A stretch of DNA of 64,000 bases from the NCBI RefSeq assembly GCF_047324305.1, contig NZ_CP178740.1, forward strand, positions 4,340,001 through 4,404,000, in the 5' to 3' direction. The notes under the pieces were generated by a model that was not told the DNA's origin, searched no databases, and saw nothing but the letters and a program-made list of their open reading frames with translations. A program made the translations under genes and the position numbers. Below, piece after piece: positions 34,971 to 44,240 of this stretch; the first letter of the stretch is position 1, and each line of letters starts with the position of its first letter. The DNA comes from Acerihabitans sp047324305 (GTDB lineage: Bacteria; Pseudomonadota; Gammaproteobacteria; Enterobacterales; Enterobacteriaceae).

Positions 34971-36710
34971 GTGAAAACGAAGCCGGGTCAGGGTAAGCAG
35001 AATTTTATTCAATGGCGGTTTGGTCTGATGTGTATCGGTATTTCGGCCATACTGGCCGTGTTGCTGATGCGCATCGGCTGGCTGCAGGTGATCAAACCGG
35101 ACAATCTGGTGGCGCAGCAGAACATGCGCTCGCTGCGCGTGGAGCAGACGCCGATACCCAGGGGGATGATAACCGATCGCAACGGCCAGCCGCTGGCGGT
35201 CAGCGTACCCGTTGACGCCATCTGGGCCGACCCGAACGAAGTGGCGCAAAAGGGCGGGGTGACGGCGTCCTCCCGCTGGCAGGCGCTGGCGCAGACGGTT
35301 AACCTGCCTTTCAACGAGATGTCCGCCCGGATCAATCACGATCCCCATATGCGCTTTATCTACCTGGCGCGTCAGATCGAACCTAACGTCGCCGATTATA
35401 TCAAGCAACTGAAGCTGCCCGGCATCTATTGCAAAGAAGAGTCCAGACGCTTTTATCCGGCGGGGGAGACGGCGGCCAATCTGGTGGGTTTTACCAATAT
35501 CGACGATCAGGGGATCGAGGGTATCGAAAAAAGTTTCAACCGCCTGCTGACCGGCGTGGCCGGACAGCGGGTGGTGCGCAAGGACCGGTTTGGCCGCGTG
35601 GTGGAAACCCTTTCCTCCACCGACAGCTCGCCCGCGCATAACGTGGCGCTGAGCATCGACCTGCGGCTGCAGCGTGAAACCGAGGAGGCGTTAAGCAACG
35701 CGGTGGCTTTCAATAAGGCGGATTCCGGCGCCTCGGTGCTGGTGGATGTCAATACCGGCGAAATCCTGGCCATGGCCAGCTATCCCACCTTTAATCCCAA
35801 TAACCGCGCCGGGGCCGGCGAAGACGATTTTCGCAATCGCGCCATCAGCGATATTTTCGAACCGGGATCGACGGTAAAGCCGATGGTGGTGATGACGGCG
35901 CTCAAGCAGGGCATCGTCAAGCCAGACACGCTGCTCGATACCCATCCCTATACGCTTGACGGCCATCTGATCCGGGATGTGGCGTTTTATCCGCAGTTAA
36001 CCCTGACCGGCATCCTGCAAAAATCCAGCGATGTCGGCGTCTCGCGCATGGCGCTGGCAATGCCGGTTACCGCCTTGCTCAATACCTATCGCGCTTTCGG
36101 CCTGGGCCAGCCCACCGACCTCGGCCTGACCGGTGAAAGCGCCGGCCTGATGCCGCATCGTATGCGTTGGGGCGAACTGGATCGGGCGACGTTCTCGTTT
36201 GGCTATGGCCTGATGGTCACCCCGGTGCAACTGGCGCGGGTCTACGCCACCATCGCCAGCGACGGCGTTTACCGGCCCTTGTCCATTACCCGTATCGACC
36301 CGCCGGTGGTCGGCCAGCGCGTCATGGACCCGGCGTTGGTGCATGAGGTGAAACATATGATGGAAAGCGTTGCCCTGCCGGGCGGCGGCGGCGTTAAAGC
36401 CGCCGTCAGGGGATACCGGGTGGCGGTGAAGACCGGCACCGCTAAAAAAATCGGCCCCGACGGCCGTTATATTGATAAGTATATCGCCTATACTGCCGGG
36501 ATCGCGCCGGCCAGCCGCCCGCGTTTCGCGCTGGTGGTGGTGATCAATAATCCCCAGGCGGGTAAGTATTATGGCGGCGCGGTGTCGGCGCCCGTCTTCA
36601 GCACCATTATGGCTGAGGTGCTGCGCATCATGAATGTGGAGCCCGACGCCTTGCCGGAAGACAACAATCGCCTGGTGACCGCATCGAGGCCGGGCTCCGG
36701 CGCCTCCTGA
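34971..36710 (+). CDS. Division-type class B penicillin-binding protein (FtsI paralog, PBP3SAL-like)
   Basis: A 579-residue protein starting at a GTG. One membrane anchor (GLMCIGISAILAVLLMRIG) and an FtsI-type dimerisation domain precede the transpeptidase: Ser300-T-V-Lys303, then Ser352-Ser353-Asp354, and Lys487-Thr-Gly. FtsI normally has SSN at the second motif; here it is SSD. The gene lies between cspC and rlmA, where Salmonella carries PBP3SAL, an acid-active alternative FtsI. ftsI itself is in the dcw cluster, so this is a second copy. It probably makes septal peptidoglycan under special conditions. Confidence 0.88.
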   Translation: MKTKPGQGKQNFIQWRFGLMCIGISAILAVLLMRIGWLQVIKPDNLVAQQNMRSLRVEQTPIPRGMITDRNGQPLAVSVPVDAIWADPNEVAQKGGVTASSRWQALAQTVNLPFNEMSARINHDPHMRFIYLARQIEPNVADYIKQLKLPGIYCKEESRRFYPAGETAANLVGFTNIDDQGIEGIEKSFNRLLTGVAGQRVVRKDRFGRVVETLSSTDSSPAHNVALSIDLRLQRETEEALSNAVAFNKADSGASVLVDVNTGEILAMASYPTFNPNNRAGAGEDDFRNRAISDIFEPGSTVKPMVVMTALKQGIVKPDTLLDTHPYTLDGHLIRDVAFYPQLTLTGILQKSSDVGVSRMALAMPVTALLNTYRAFGLGQPTDLGLTGESAGLMPHRMRWGELDRATFSFGYGLMVTPVQLARVYATIASDGVYRPLSITRIDPPVVGQRVMDPALVHEVKHMMESVALPGGGGVKAAVRGYRVAVKTGTAKKIGPDGRYIDKYIAYTAGIAPASRPRFALVVVINNPQAGKYYGGAVSAPVFSTIMAEVLRIMNVEPDALPEDNNRLVTASRPGSGAS

Positions 36711-36794
36711 GGCGCCGGCATGACATTCCCGCTGCCGGCGCGCCGGATTTACGGTAAGATGCGCACCTGATTGCGTTTACGTCCGGAACCGGTT

Positions 36795-37619
36795 ATGCCC
36801 TGCTATCAATGCCCCCTTTGCCACCTGCCGCTCACGCGCGCCGAGAATTACTGGTCCTGCGCGCAGCGGCACCGCTATGACTGCGCCCGCGAAGGCTATG
36901 TCAATCTGCTGCCGGTGCAGTTCAAGCGCAGCAAGGCGCCGGGTGATAACCAGGAGATGATGCAGTCGCGCCGCGCGTTTCTTGATGCCGGTTATTACCA
37001 GCCGATGCGCGATCGGGTTATGGCGCTGGTCGACGAACTGCCGTGGGCGCCGGGCGGCGACTGGCTGGATATCGGCTGTGGCGAAGGCTATTATACGCAG
37101 GCGCTTGCGGCGACGCTGGCGCAACGTCCGGGAGGCGGGCGGGTGTATGGGCTGGATATCGCTAAAACGGCGGTGCGCCTGGCGGCGAAGCGTTACCCGC
37201 AGGCGCGGTTTTGCGTTGCGTCCACCCAGCGCCTGCCGTTTATCGACGGTTCGCTCGGCGGCATATTGCGTATTTACGCGCCCTGCAATCCCGCTGAAAT
37301 GTATCGCGTCATAAAGCCCGGCGGGCTGGTGGTCACCGTCGCGCCCGGACCCCGGCATCTTTATCAGCTTAAAGCCTGCATCTATCCCCAGGTCATGCTG
37401 CATCCGTTAAAGGATGAGCATTTCGCCGGCTTCACCGCGCTTGCGACGCACCGCCTGAGCTATGATATGGAGATGACCGGCGAGGCCGCAGCCAGTTTGC
37501 TGCAAATGACCCCGTTTGCGTGGCGCGCCACGCCCGAGGTCATGACGCGCTTAGCCGGACTGGGGCGGTTTGCCTGCGAAACCGATTTTATCATCCGCGC
37601 CTGGCGGCGGGAGGATTGA
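36795..37619 (+). CDS. rlmA: 23S rRNA (guanine-745-N1)-methyltransferase RlmA
   Basis: A 274-residue protein starting MPCYQCPLCHLPL. The N-terminal zinc finger has Cys3/6/9, then C..RHRYDC. EGYVNLLPVQFKRSKAPGDN is highly conserved, and the SAM-binding motif is LDIGCGEGYY. It methylates G745 in 23S rRNA helix 35. The start at 36795 is chosen for family match. It lies 9 bases from the convergent mntP. Confidence 0.95.
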   Translation: MPCYQCPLCHLPLTRAENYWSCAQRHRYDCAREGYVNLLPVQFKRSKAPGDNQEMMQSRRAFLDAGYYQPMRDRVMALVDELPWAPGGDWLDIGCGEGYYTQALAATLAQRPGGGRVYGLDIAKTAVRLAAKRYPQARFCVASTQRLPFIDGSLGGILRIYAPCNPAEMYRVIKPGGLVVTVAPGPRHLYQLKACIYPQVMLHPLKDEHFAGFTALATHRLSYDMEMTGEAAASLLQMTPFAWRATPEVMTRLAGLGRFACETDFIIRAWRRED

Positions 37620-37628
37620 GACCTGCCC

Positions 37629-38210
37629 CTACAGGCCGGGCAGGGCGGCCTGGGCGTAATGGGCATACAGGATATTGCAGCCGATGCCGATCAGGATGGC
37701 GCCGCCGATAATTTCCGCTTTTTTGCCGAGCCATGGGCCGATAAAGCGGCCAAGCAGCATGCCCAGGGTGGCCATGATCATGGTGGCCAGGCCGATAATC
37801 ATCGCGGTATGCAGGATATTGACTTCCAGGAAGGCCAGCCCCACGCCCACCGCCATGGCGTCCAGGCTGGTGGCGAAAGCGGTGGTCGCCAGCACCCTCA
37901 GGCTATGCTGGCCCAGGCGCGGCGCGGTCTCTGTTTGACGGCGCCAACCGCCGGCCACCATGCGCATGCCCAGGCAGCCCAGCAGGATAAACGCCACCCA
38001 ATGATCCCACGCCAGAATATAGCGGCTGGCCATCAGCCCCAGCGACCAGCCGATCAGCGGCGTAACGGTTTCGATGGCGCCGAAAATCAGTCCGGTGCGC
38101 AACGCTTCGCGCAGGGGGGGATTATGCAGGGCGGCCCCTTTGCCGATGGAGGCGGCAAAGGCATCCATGGACATGCCGAATGCAAGGATCAGGGTCGCGG
38201 ACAGGTTCAT
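37629..38210 (-). CDS. mntP: Manganese exporter MntP
   Basis: A 193-residue protein with six predicted helices and the two Asp-containing motifs (GMSMDAFAASIGKGA and ATSLDAMAVGVGLAFL) that line the Mn2+ path. The start at 38210 (MNLSATLILAFG) matches E. coli; an ATG one codon upstream is possible. Expression is very likely controlled by the yybP-ykoY riboswitch in its leader. It exports excess Mn2+. Confidence 0.97.
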   Translation of the reverse strand: MNLSATLILAFGMSMDAFAASIGKGAALHNPPLREALRTGLIFGAIETVTPLIGWSLGLMASRYILAWDHWVAFILLGCLGMRMVAGGWRRQTETAPRLGQHSLRVLATTAFATSLDAMAVGVGLAFLEVNILHTAMIIGLATMIMATLGMLLGRFIGPWLGKKAEIIGGAILIGIGCNILYAHYAQAALPGL

Positions 38211-38214
38211 CATA

Positions 38215-38405
38215 ATCAGGCCTCGGCTGGGAGCCAATATACACGCTTCCCCATCATCCCAACCCCACGATGGTTCGTCGTGTCTATAGTCTCGCCGACC
38301 GTCCTGGTCGCCCGCACCACGTTTACGCCGGATGAGCGGCGTATAACGAGTATGTTGATACGGGCATTTCCGCCTGCTATGGTGGAAACCGGCTACTCCC
38401 TAATG
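38215..38405 (-). promoter_or_regulatory. yybP-ykoY manganese riboswitch of mntP
   Basis: On the minus strand the leader has AGGGAGTAGCCGG (from ~38401), TATCAACATACTCG, and then GGCGAGACTATAG (~38286-38298). These are the conserved pieces of the yybP-ykoY aptamer, and they match the E. coli mntP leader as I remember it. The remainder down to the start codon (hairpin around ggaagcgtgtatattggctc) is the expression platform. Mn2+ binding would switch on mntP. Confidence 0.88.
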
Positions 38406-38611
38406 ACCGCAAAACCATAACATCGTATTTACCGTATAACAACCACAAAAATAAAATAGCATTTTTGCATACGCTTATTTATCGCATACCTATAAAAACA
38501 TCAACCTTGGGGTTATTTAATAGCATACATTGTAAGGTTAAAAATTTCGCCATGGCCCATCGCAGTAAGGCCATCGGCGGTGATAACCTTATATTATAGG
38601 TTGTTATTACG

Positions 38612-39073
38612 TTAATTATTTTCCATGAATTGATTATAAATCCTTTCAAGATCATCAAGATGCTGAACCTGGATCAATAACCTTCTTTTCTCCAAATCTA
38701 TAGCCAGAAAACCATCTTCGGATAAGTTCATATTTTTAATCCGGTCATAGCGGATAAAAACATTGGCATAATAAAAACCCGCGGTTTTGAAAATGAGTTT
38801 TGGCCGGCGGATATAGGCAAGATAGGTCGCCATAAATGCCAGGATTAATAATAAAGTGGTGGTAAAAACCGTACCTTTATTAGTGATGTTCTGGTACACC
38901 AGAATCAGCACCAGGCCGATAAATATCAGTCCATCGATACGGCTTTGGCGCTTAAGCCCGATTTTCAGCCGGGTTTTGCCCTTAAGCATGCCGGCTACGA
39001 CAAACTCGTCGTAAAGGGCGAACGCCAATGCCAGCGTGATGATAACCAGCAGGACAATATCGGTAACAGACAT
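38612..39073 (-). CDS. yobD: UPF0266 membrane protein YobD
   Basis: A 153-residue protein with three predicted helices (IVLLVIITLALAFALYD, LIFIGLVLILVYQNI, TLLLILAFMATYLAYI) and the conserved tail NLSEDGFLAIDLEKRRLLIQ. It matches YobD in length and pattern. Function unknown. It is downstream of manZ, separated by a terminator. Confidence 0.93.
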   Translation of the reverse strand: MSVTDIVLLVIITLALAFALYDEFVVAGMLKGKTRLKIGLKRQSRIDGLIFIGLVLILVYQNITNKGTVFTTTLLLILAFMATYLAYIRRPKLIFKTAGFYYANVFIRYDRIKNMNLSEDGFLAIDLEKRRLLIQVQHLDDLERIYNQFMENN

Positions 39074-39093
39074 CCTGACTCCTTGCGAAAAAT

Positions 39094-39122
39094 AAAAAAA
39101 CCGGGGGATGGCCCCCGGTTGC
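39094..39122 (-). terminator. Terminator of manXYZ
   Basis: On the minus strand, AACCGGGGG-CCAT-CCCCCGGTT is followed by seven T, 29 bases after the manZ stop. It closes the man operon before yobD. Confidence 0.92.
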
Positions 39123-39148
39123 GCATTACCACGTTTGCATCACTACGA

Positions 39149-40003
39149 TTACAGTCCCAGCAGGCCTATCCAGTAGCCGAAGATACCGATGGCGAAGAAG
39201 CCGACGATAATCCACAGCGCATTGACCTTGCGGCGCAGCAGCCACATGCACCCGAAGGTCAGCAGCAGCGGCACCAGGCCCGGCATCAGCTGATTGAGGA
39301 TGCTTTGCACGGTGGTCACCGTGGTCTGGCCGTCCGGACCGGTGATACGCGAGACCACCATGGGAATATTCACATGGGTCCACTTATTCACCAGCGCCCC
39401 CATGACAAACAGCCCCAGTATCGAGGCGCCCTCCGTCAGCTTCTGCAGGAAACCGCCGCCCATATCGTTAACGATATCCACGCCTTTTTTGTAGCCGTAG
39501 GCCACGCCGTAATAACGGGTTGCCAGACGCACGGCGTTAAACAGGATAAAGAACAGGAGGGGGCCAAGCAGACTGCCGCTCATGGCGATGCCGGCACCCA
39601 GCGCGGCGAACACCGGACGTACGGTACCCCAGAAGATGGGGTCGCCCACGCCCGCCAGCGGTCCCATCAGGCCCACTTTCAGGCCGTTGATGGCCGCATC
39701 GTCGATGGGAGCGCCGTTGGCGCGCTGTTCTTCCATTGCCATGGTTACGCCTAATACCGGCGCCGCCACGTACGGATGGGTGTTAAAGAATTCCAGGTGA
39801 CGTTTAATCGCCTGTTTGCGATCGTCATTGTTCTCAGGATACAGGCGACGGATTACCGGCACCATCGAGAAGCAAAAACCCAGCGCCTGCATACGTTCAA
39901 AGTTCCATGATCCCTGGAAAAGGTTCGAGCGAATAAAGACAGCACGCACATCGCCGGGAGTCAGTTTCTTTGGAGCAGTTGTTATATCGACCATTTCGCT
40001 CAC
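39149..40003 (-). CDS. manZ: Mannose PTS component EIID ManZ
   Basis: A 284-residue protein of the EIID-Man family: RSNLFQGSWNFERMQALGF near the N-terminus, NTHPYVAAPVLGVTMAMEEQ and GPLAGVGDPIFWGT. It forms the membrane channel with ManY. It is three bases after manY. Slightly longer N-terminal start (MSEMVDITTAPKKL) as in other enterics. Confidence 0.97.
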   Translation of the reverse strand: MSEMVDITTAPKKLTPGDVRAVFIRSNLFQGSWNFERMQALGFCFSMVPVIRRLYPENNDDRKQAIKRHLEFFNTHPYVAAPVLGVTMAMEEQRANGAPIDDAAINGLKVGLMGPLAGVGDPIFWGTVRPVFAALGAGIAMSGSLLGPLLFFILFNAVRLATRYYGVAYGYKKGVDIVNDMGGGFLQKLTEGASILGLFVMGALVNKWTHVNIPMVVSRITGPDGQTTVTTVQSILNQLMPGLVPLLLTFGCMWLLRRKVNALWIIVGFFAIGIFGYWIGLLGL

Positions 40004-40006
40004 CTA

Positions 40007-40810
40007 TTAATCAAGTTCATTATCAAGATCGTTAACGCCCCTGGCGCCGCCGCCGTTTCCGCCGTTGGTCTGGTTATATTTCGGACTCAACTGGATATAC
40101 AGGACAGCCATGACCACGCCAATCACACCCAGGGAAACCAGGTTGAAGTTGGTGAAAGCCGCGGTGACGAAACCAAGATAGAAGAAAGGCATCAGGTAGC
40201 CGGCACGCATCATGTTGATGACCATCGCGTAACCTACTACCACGATCATGCCGCCGGCGATGTTCAGGCCGTTGGTCACGACTTCCGGGATGGAACTGAG
40301 CATGGCGTGGACGGCGTCGGTACCGACGGAAACACCGACGATCACGGCCGGAATGGCGATACGCATGGCCTGCAACAGCAACGCGCCGACGTGGATCCAG
40401 CTCAGGGCGCTGAGGTTGCCGTTTTCCGCGGCTTTGTCAGCGGCATGCTGGAAGGCCACGGTAATGGTACGTACGATAATGGTCAGTACCTGGCCGGCGG
40501 CAGCCAGCGGGATAGCCAGCGCGATGCCGGCACCCACGCTTTGATTGCCGGCAATGACCAGGATGGTGGAAATAATGGAGGCCAGCGCGGCATCGGGCGC
40601 CACGGCGGCACCGATGTTCATCCAACCCAGGGCAATCATCTCCAGCGTACCGCCGATGATGATACCGGTCTTCATATCACCCAGCACGAGGCCGATTAAC
40701 GTACATGCCACCAGCGGACGGTGGAACTGAAACTCATCGAGTATTGAACCCATGCCTGCGATACAGGCCACTATAAAAATCAGCACAATCTGAAGCGTGG
40801 TGATCTCCAT
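40007..40810 (-). CDS. manY: Mannose PTS component EIIC ManY
   Basis: A 267-residue integral membrane protein (MEITTLQIVLIFIVACIAGM; GGTLEMIALGWMNIGAAVAP) of the EIIC-Man family. It carries sugar with ManZ. The C-terminus ends in a Gly/Asn-rich tail. It lies between manX (89-bp gap) and manZ. Confidence 0.97.
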   Translation of the reverse strand: MEITTLQIVLIFIVACIAGMGSILDEFQFHRPLVACTLIGLVLGDMKTGIIIGGTLEMIALGWMNIGAAVAPDAALASIISTILVIAGNQSVGAGIALAIPLAAAGQVLTIIVRTITVAFQHAADKAAENGNLSALSWIHVGALLLQAMRIAIPAVIVGVSVGTDAVHAMLSSIPEVVTNGLNIAGGMIVVVGYAMVINMMRAGYLMPFFYLGFVTAAFTNFNLVSLGVIGVVMAVLYIQLSPKYNQTNGGNGGGARGVNDLDNELD

Positions 40811-40899
40811 TGTACTTCTCCTCTGACAAACGTAAGAGAGCGGTAAATCTTTTTTTCAGGAAAGTGATACGCTCGTAGGTGTTAGTTTTTCCGGCGAAT

Positions 40900-41865
40900 T
40901 TATTTACCGAGTTTATTTATCAAATCCATCATCTTCAGCGGCGAATCCGATGAGACCTTACGCACTTCAAGCTCAATTCCCCGATCGTTTAACTTACGAA
41001 ACGCGGCGATATCTTTCTCATCAACCGATACGGCATTGTTAACCTGGGTTTTACCCTGGCGAAACGCCATGCCGCCGATATTTACCGTGGTGATTTTGAC
41101 GCCGCCTTCCACGACGCGCTCAACGTCGGTGGGGTTGGTAAACAACAACATCACGCGATCCTTGGCATAAGCCGGGTTGTTGTAAACGCGGATGGCCTTG
41201 TCCACGTCCACCACATGCGCGGTGACGCCTGGAGGAGCGACCTGGGTCAATAACGTTTTGCGCACGGTATCGGCGGCAACTTCATCGCTGACCACGATAA
41301 TGCGTTTAACGTTGGTTTCCTTGGTCCAGCGGGTGGCGACCTGGCCATGGATCAGACGATCATCGATGCGCGCCAGACCGATGGTCATATGACCGCCGGC
41401 ATTGGGATGCGGTTTGGCGGCAGGGGTTGGCGCGGCAACCGGCGCGGGGGTGGCCGCCGTCTGCGGTTCGGGCGCTTTGAGGGCCTTGACGCCGGCGCGT
41501 CCGGTTTCGACGGCGATGTTCACCAGCGCGGCAAAACCCGGCTTGTCATCACGCGCCATAAAGGTTTCCGCCAACATGGGAATATTAACGCCGGTGACGA
41601 CTTCGTAATTCTCCTTATCGACCACAATGCGGCTGGCGGCGTTGAACGGGCTGCCACCCCAGGTATCAACCAGAAATAACACACCTTCCTGGGTATCAAG
41701 TTGCGCAAGGCGCGCGGTATATTTTTCAATCAGTGTTTCAGCATTCTCCCCGGGAACAAAATCTATCCAGGCGACGTTTTCTTGCGCGCCCAATATCATT
41801 TCAGCCGTTTTAAGCAACTGCTCGGCTGCTGACCCGTGAGTGCCAATTATGATAGCAATACTCAC
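40900..41865 (-). CDS. manX: Mannose PTS component EIIAB ManX
   Basis: A 321-residue fusion. EIIA spans 1-130 with phospho-His10 (IIIGTHGSAAEQ), an Ala/Pro/Thr linker covers ~133-157, and EIIB follows with phospho-His173 (DDRLIHGQV). The start is a GTG with GAGGAGGT upstream. Phosphate passes from HPr to EIIA, to EIIB, then to mannose, glucosamine or glucose in the ManYZ channel. First gene of manXYZ. The upstream region has candidate Mlc/NagC and CRP sites. Confidence 0.97.
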   Translation of the reverse strand: MSIAIIIGTHGSAAEQLLKTAEMILGAQENVAWIDFVPGENAETLIEKYTARLAQLDTQEGVLFLVDTWGGSPFNAASRIVVDKENYEVVTGVNIPMLAETFMARDDKPGFAALVNIAVETGRAGVKALKAPEPQTAATPAPVAAPTPAAKPHPNAGGHMTIGLARIDDRLIHGQVATRWTKETNVKRIIVVSDEVAADTVRKTLLTQVAPPGVTAHVVDVDKAIRVYNNPAYAKDRVMLLFTNPTDVERVVEGGVKITTVNIGGMAFRQGKTQVNNAVSVDEKDIAAFRKLNDRGIELEVRKVSSDSPLKMMDLINKLGK

Positions 41866-42505
41866 TGATACCTCCTCTGTTAACTAATTGGGTTAAGCAG
41901 TCAGACCGCCTGGCGTGTTTGCTACCAGTGAGCACGGGCGGTTTTAACTTCTTAGCCAGGGTATTTTTATTCGCCACCCTGTTTGATGTCCGCTGTGTGT
42001 GTTGAAACGATTCATGTGAAGATGTGAATCAATAGCGGTTAAACGCGATTTATTTTAGTGTGTAAAAAAATAAAAATTGTGACGGCGCTCAGTTATTTGT
42101 GCATGAGGAAAACAATGAGCTCACAAATCAGTGTAGAAGACATGCATGACAACTTGCAGACAAAAATAGTTTTATGCGTCCGCAAAGTTACCTGATAGAG
42201 TTGAATGTCTTACTTATCGATAAGGAGCGATGGGCCACAGCCCCCCCTATGGACTGTCACCGAAAAAACGTCACCCCTGATGTATGGTTTTCTCCTTTAC
42301 CCGTCCAGGCTCCGCCGGCATGTTGCGCCAGCCGCGGGTCGCACCTTCCCGCACCGCCGGGAATCCAACCCGTCATCCCTGTGTCCCCTCTGTGGGAAAA
42401 CGCCGCGCGTTCTACGGTCTTTGCGGACGTGACGCCGCTTGCCCACGCGTGCTGCCGCGGTGTTTTATTGCGCCGTTTTAATGGACTGTCGATCTGGAGC
42501 GCCCA
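41866..42505. promoter_or_regulatory. 640-bp divergent control region between manX and yoaE
   Basis: No supported gene. The left part is the manX leader with the man promoter and the operator-like sites near 42050-42093. The right part (42170-42500) is GC-rich and carries the yoaE promoter, which I cannot place. Confidence 0.5.
42050..42093. promoter_or_regulatory. Candidate Mlc/NagC operator and CRP site of manXYZ
   Basis: TTATTTT (42050-42056) and AAAATAA (42067-42073) form a perfect inverted repeat like Mlc/NagC sites. Next to it, TGTGA-N6-TCAGT (42078-42093) has a full left CRP half-site and a partial right one. E. coli manXYZ is repressed by Mlc/NagC and activated by CRP, which fits. 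Confidence 0.55.
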
Positions 42506-44056
42506 ATGGAATTCTTAATGGACCCGACGCTGTGGGTGGGTCTGCTGACGTTGATACTGCTGGAAATTGTGCTGGGTATCGATAACCTGGTATTTATCGC
42601 TATCCTGGCCGAGAAGGTCGCGCCGAAAAAGCGGGACAAAGCCCGGGTTATCGGCCTGGCGCTGGCGTTGCTGATGCGTTTGGGGCTGCTGTCGTTGATC
42701 TCGTGGATGGTTACGCTGACCAGACCGTTGCTGAGCGTGGGCATGTTCAGCTTTTCAGGCCGGGATCTGATTTTGCTGCTGGGCGGATTGTTTTTACTGT
42801 TCAAAGCCACCACTGAGCTGCATGAACGGCTGGAGAACCAGGATGTGCAGCATGACGCCAACCGCGGTTACGCCAGTTTCTGGGCGGTGGTGGTGCAAAT
42901 TGTTATCCTGGACGCGGTATTTTCCCTGGATGCGGTGATCACCGCGGTCGGCATGGTCAACAACCTGCCGGTGATGATGACCGCCGTGGTTATCGCCATG
43001 GGCATTATGCTGCTGGCGTCCAAGGCCTTGACCCGTTTTGTAAATGCCCATCCTACCGTCGTGGTGCTGTGCCTGAGTTTTTTGCTGATGATAGGCCTGA
43101 GCCTGATAGCCGAGGGCTTTGGCTTCCACATCCCCAAAGGTTATTTGTACGCGGCCATCGGTTTCTCGGTGCTTATTGAGCTGTTTAATCAGATAGCCCG
43201 GCGCAATTTTGTTAGAAACCAGGCGCGCGGGCCGATTCGCCAGCGCACCGCCGAAGCCATTTTACGTTTGATGGGCGGGCCCAGGCTGCGCGAGGAGGGG
43301 GCGCAGGAGATGCCAAACGAACCTAAGGCGGAGTTTGCCGACGAGGAGCGTTATATGATTACCGGCGTGCTGTCCCTGGCGTCGCGTTCGTTGCGCAGCG
43401 TGATGACGCCGCGCAACGAAATCTCCTGGGTGGATTGCCGGCGTCCGGTGGAGGAGCTGCGTGCTACGCTTTTGGCCACGCCGCACAGTATGTTTCCCGT
43501 GTGCGACGGCGAGCTGGACCAGTTGATCGGCGTGGTCCGCGCCAAGGACCTGATGGTGGCGTTGGATAAAGGCGAAGATGTGCAGGAGTATGCCGCGCAG
43601 AATCCGGCCATCGTGGTGCCGGAAACCCTGGATGTGCTGAACCTGCTGGGGGTATTGCGCCGGGCGCGGGGTAGCCTGGTGGTGGTGTCGAATGAATTTG
43701 GCGTGATCCAGGGGCTGGTAACGCCGCTGGATGTGCTGGAAGCCATTGCCGGCGAGTTTCCGGATGAGGACGAAACGCCGGATATTGTGGCGCAGGAGGA
43801 CGCCTGGCTGGTAAAGGGTGGTACTGATTTGCACGCTTTGGGTCAGGCGTTGGACGATAATGAACTCACCCGCGGTCACGAGAATGTCGCTTCACTGGCG
43901 GGATTGCTGCTGGCCGAGCGGGATCAACTGCCGGTGGTGGGTGAGGTTATCGAACTGGGCCAGTGGCGGTTTACGATTTTGCAGATGCTGGAATACCGTA
44001 TCGAGCTGGTGCGTATCGAACGGATAGCGCCGCCGGTGGAGGATGAGGAACAGTAA
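42506..44056 (+). CDS. yoaE: TerC/CBS-domain inner-membrane protein YoaE
   Basis: A 516-residue protein. The TerC membrane part (~1-240) has LLEIVLGIDNLVFIAIL and AVFSLDAVITAVGM. A CBS pair follows (~290-420; VMTPRNEISWVD and LGVLRRARGSLVVVSNEFGV), then a CorC/HlyC-type C-terminal domain. Homologs are linked to metal-ion homeostasis. It lies between manX (divergent) and sdaA (convergent), as in E. coli. Confidence 0.93.
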   Translation: MEFLMDPTLWVGLLTLILLEIVLGIDNLVFIAILAEKVAPKKRDKARVIGLALALLMRLGLLSLISWMVTLTRPLLSVGMFSFSGRDLILLLGGLFLLFKATTELHERLENQDVQHDANRGYASFWAVVVQIVILDAVFSLDAVITAVGMVNNLPVMMTAVVIAMGIMLLASKALTRFVNAHPTVVVLCLSFLLMIGLSLIAEGFGFHIPKGYLYAAIGFSVLIELFNQIARRNFVRNQARGPIRQRTAEAILRLMGGPRLREEGAQEMPNEPKAEFADEERYMITGVLSLASRSLRSVMTPRNEISWVDCRRPVEELRATLLATPHSMFPVCDGELDQLIGVVRAKDLMVALDKGEDVQEYAAQNPAIVVPETLDVLNLLGVLRRARGSLVVVSNEFGVIQGLVTPLDVLEAIAGEFPDEDETPDIVAQEDAWLVKGGTDLHALGQALDDNELTRGHENVASLAGLLLAERDQLPVVGEVIELGQWRFTILQMLEYRIELVRIERIAPPVEDEEQ

Positions 44057-44075
44057 ACACGTGACCCGCCCTCCC

Positions 44076-44215
44076 TTGAACACGTCTGCCTTGAGTCCGG
44101 CGTTGGCGGGCCTGGCATGCCATGGGGCGCTCGGTCGGGCGAGAAGGCCACGCCCGATTCGACCCCATTGGCACGCTTTTACTTGAACACGTCTGCTTTA
44201 CGTTCCGCGTTAGCG
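44076..44215. repeat. Imperfect direct repeat between yoaE and sdaA
   Basis: CTTGAACACGTCTGC begins at 44075 and again at 44182. Each copy continues into a related TT..GT.CG..CGTT.GCGG segment of about 33 bases. The 75 bases between are GC-rich with nested dyads (cctggcatgccatgg). No gene. Confidence 0.6.
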
Positions 44216-44240
44216 GACCAGCGGGTTGTGGATGATGAGA

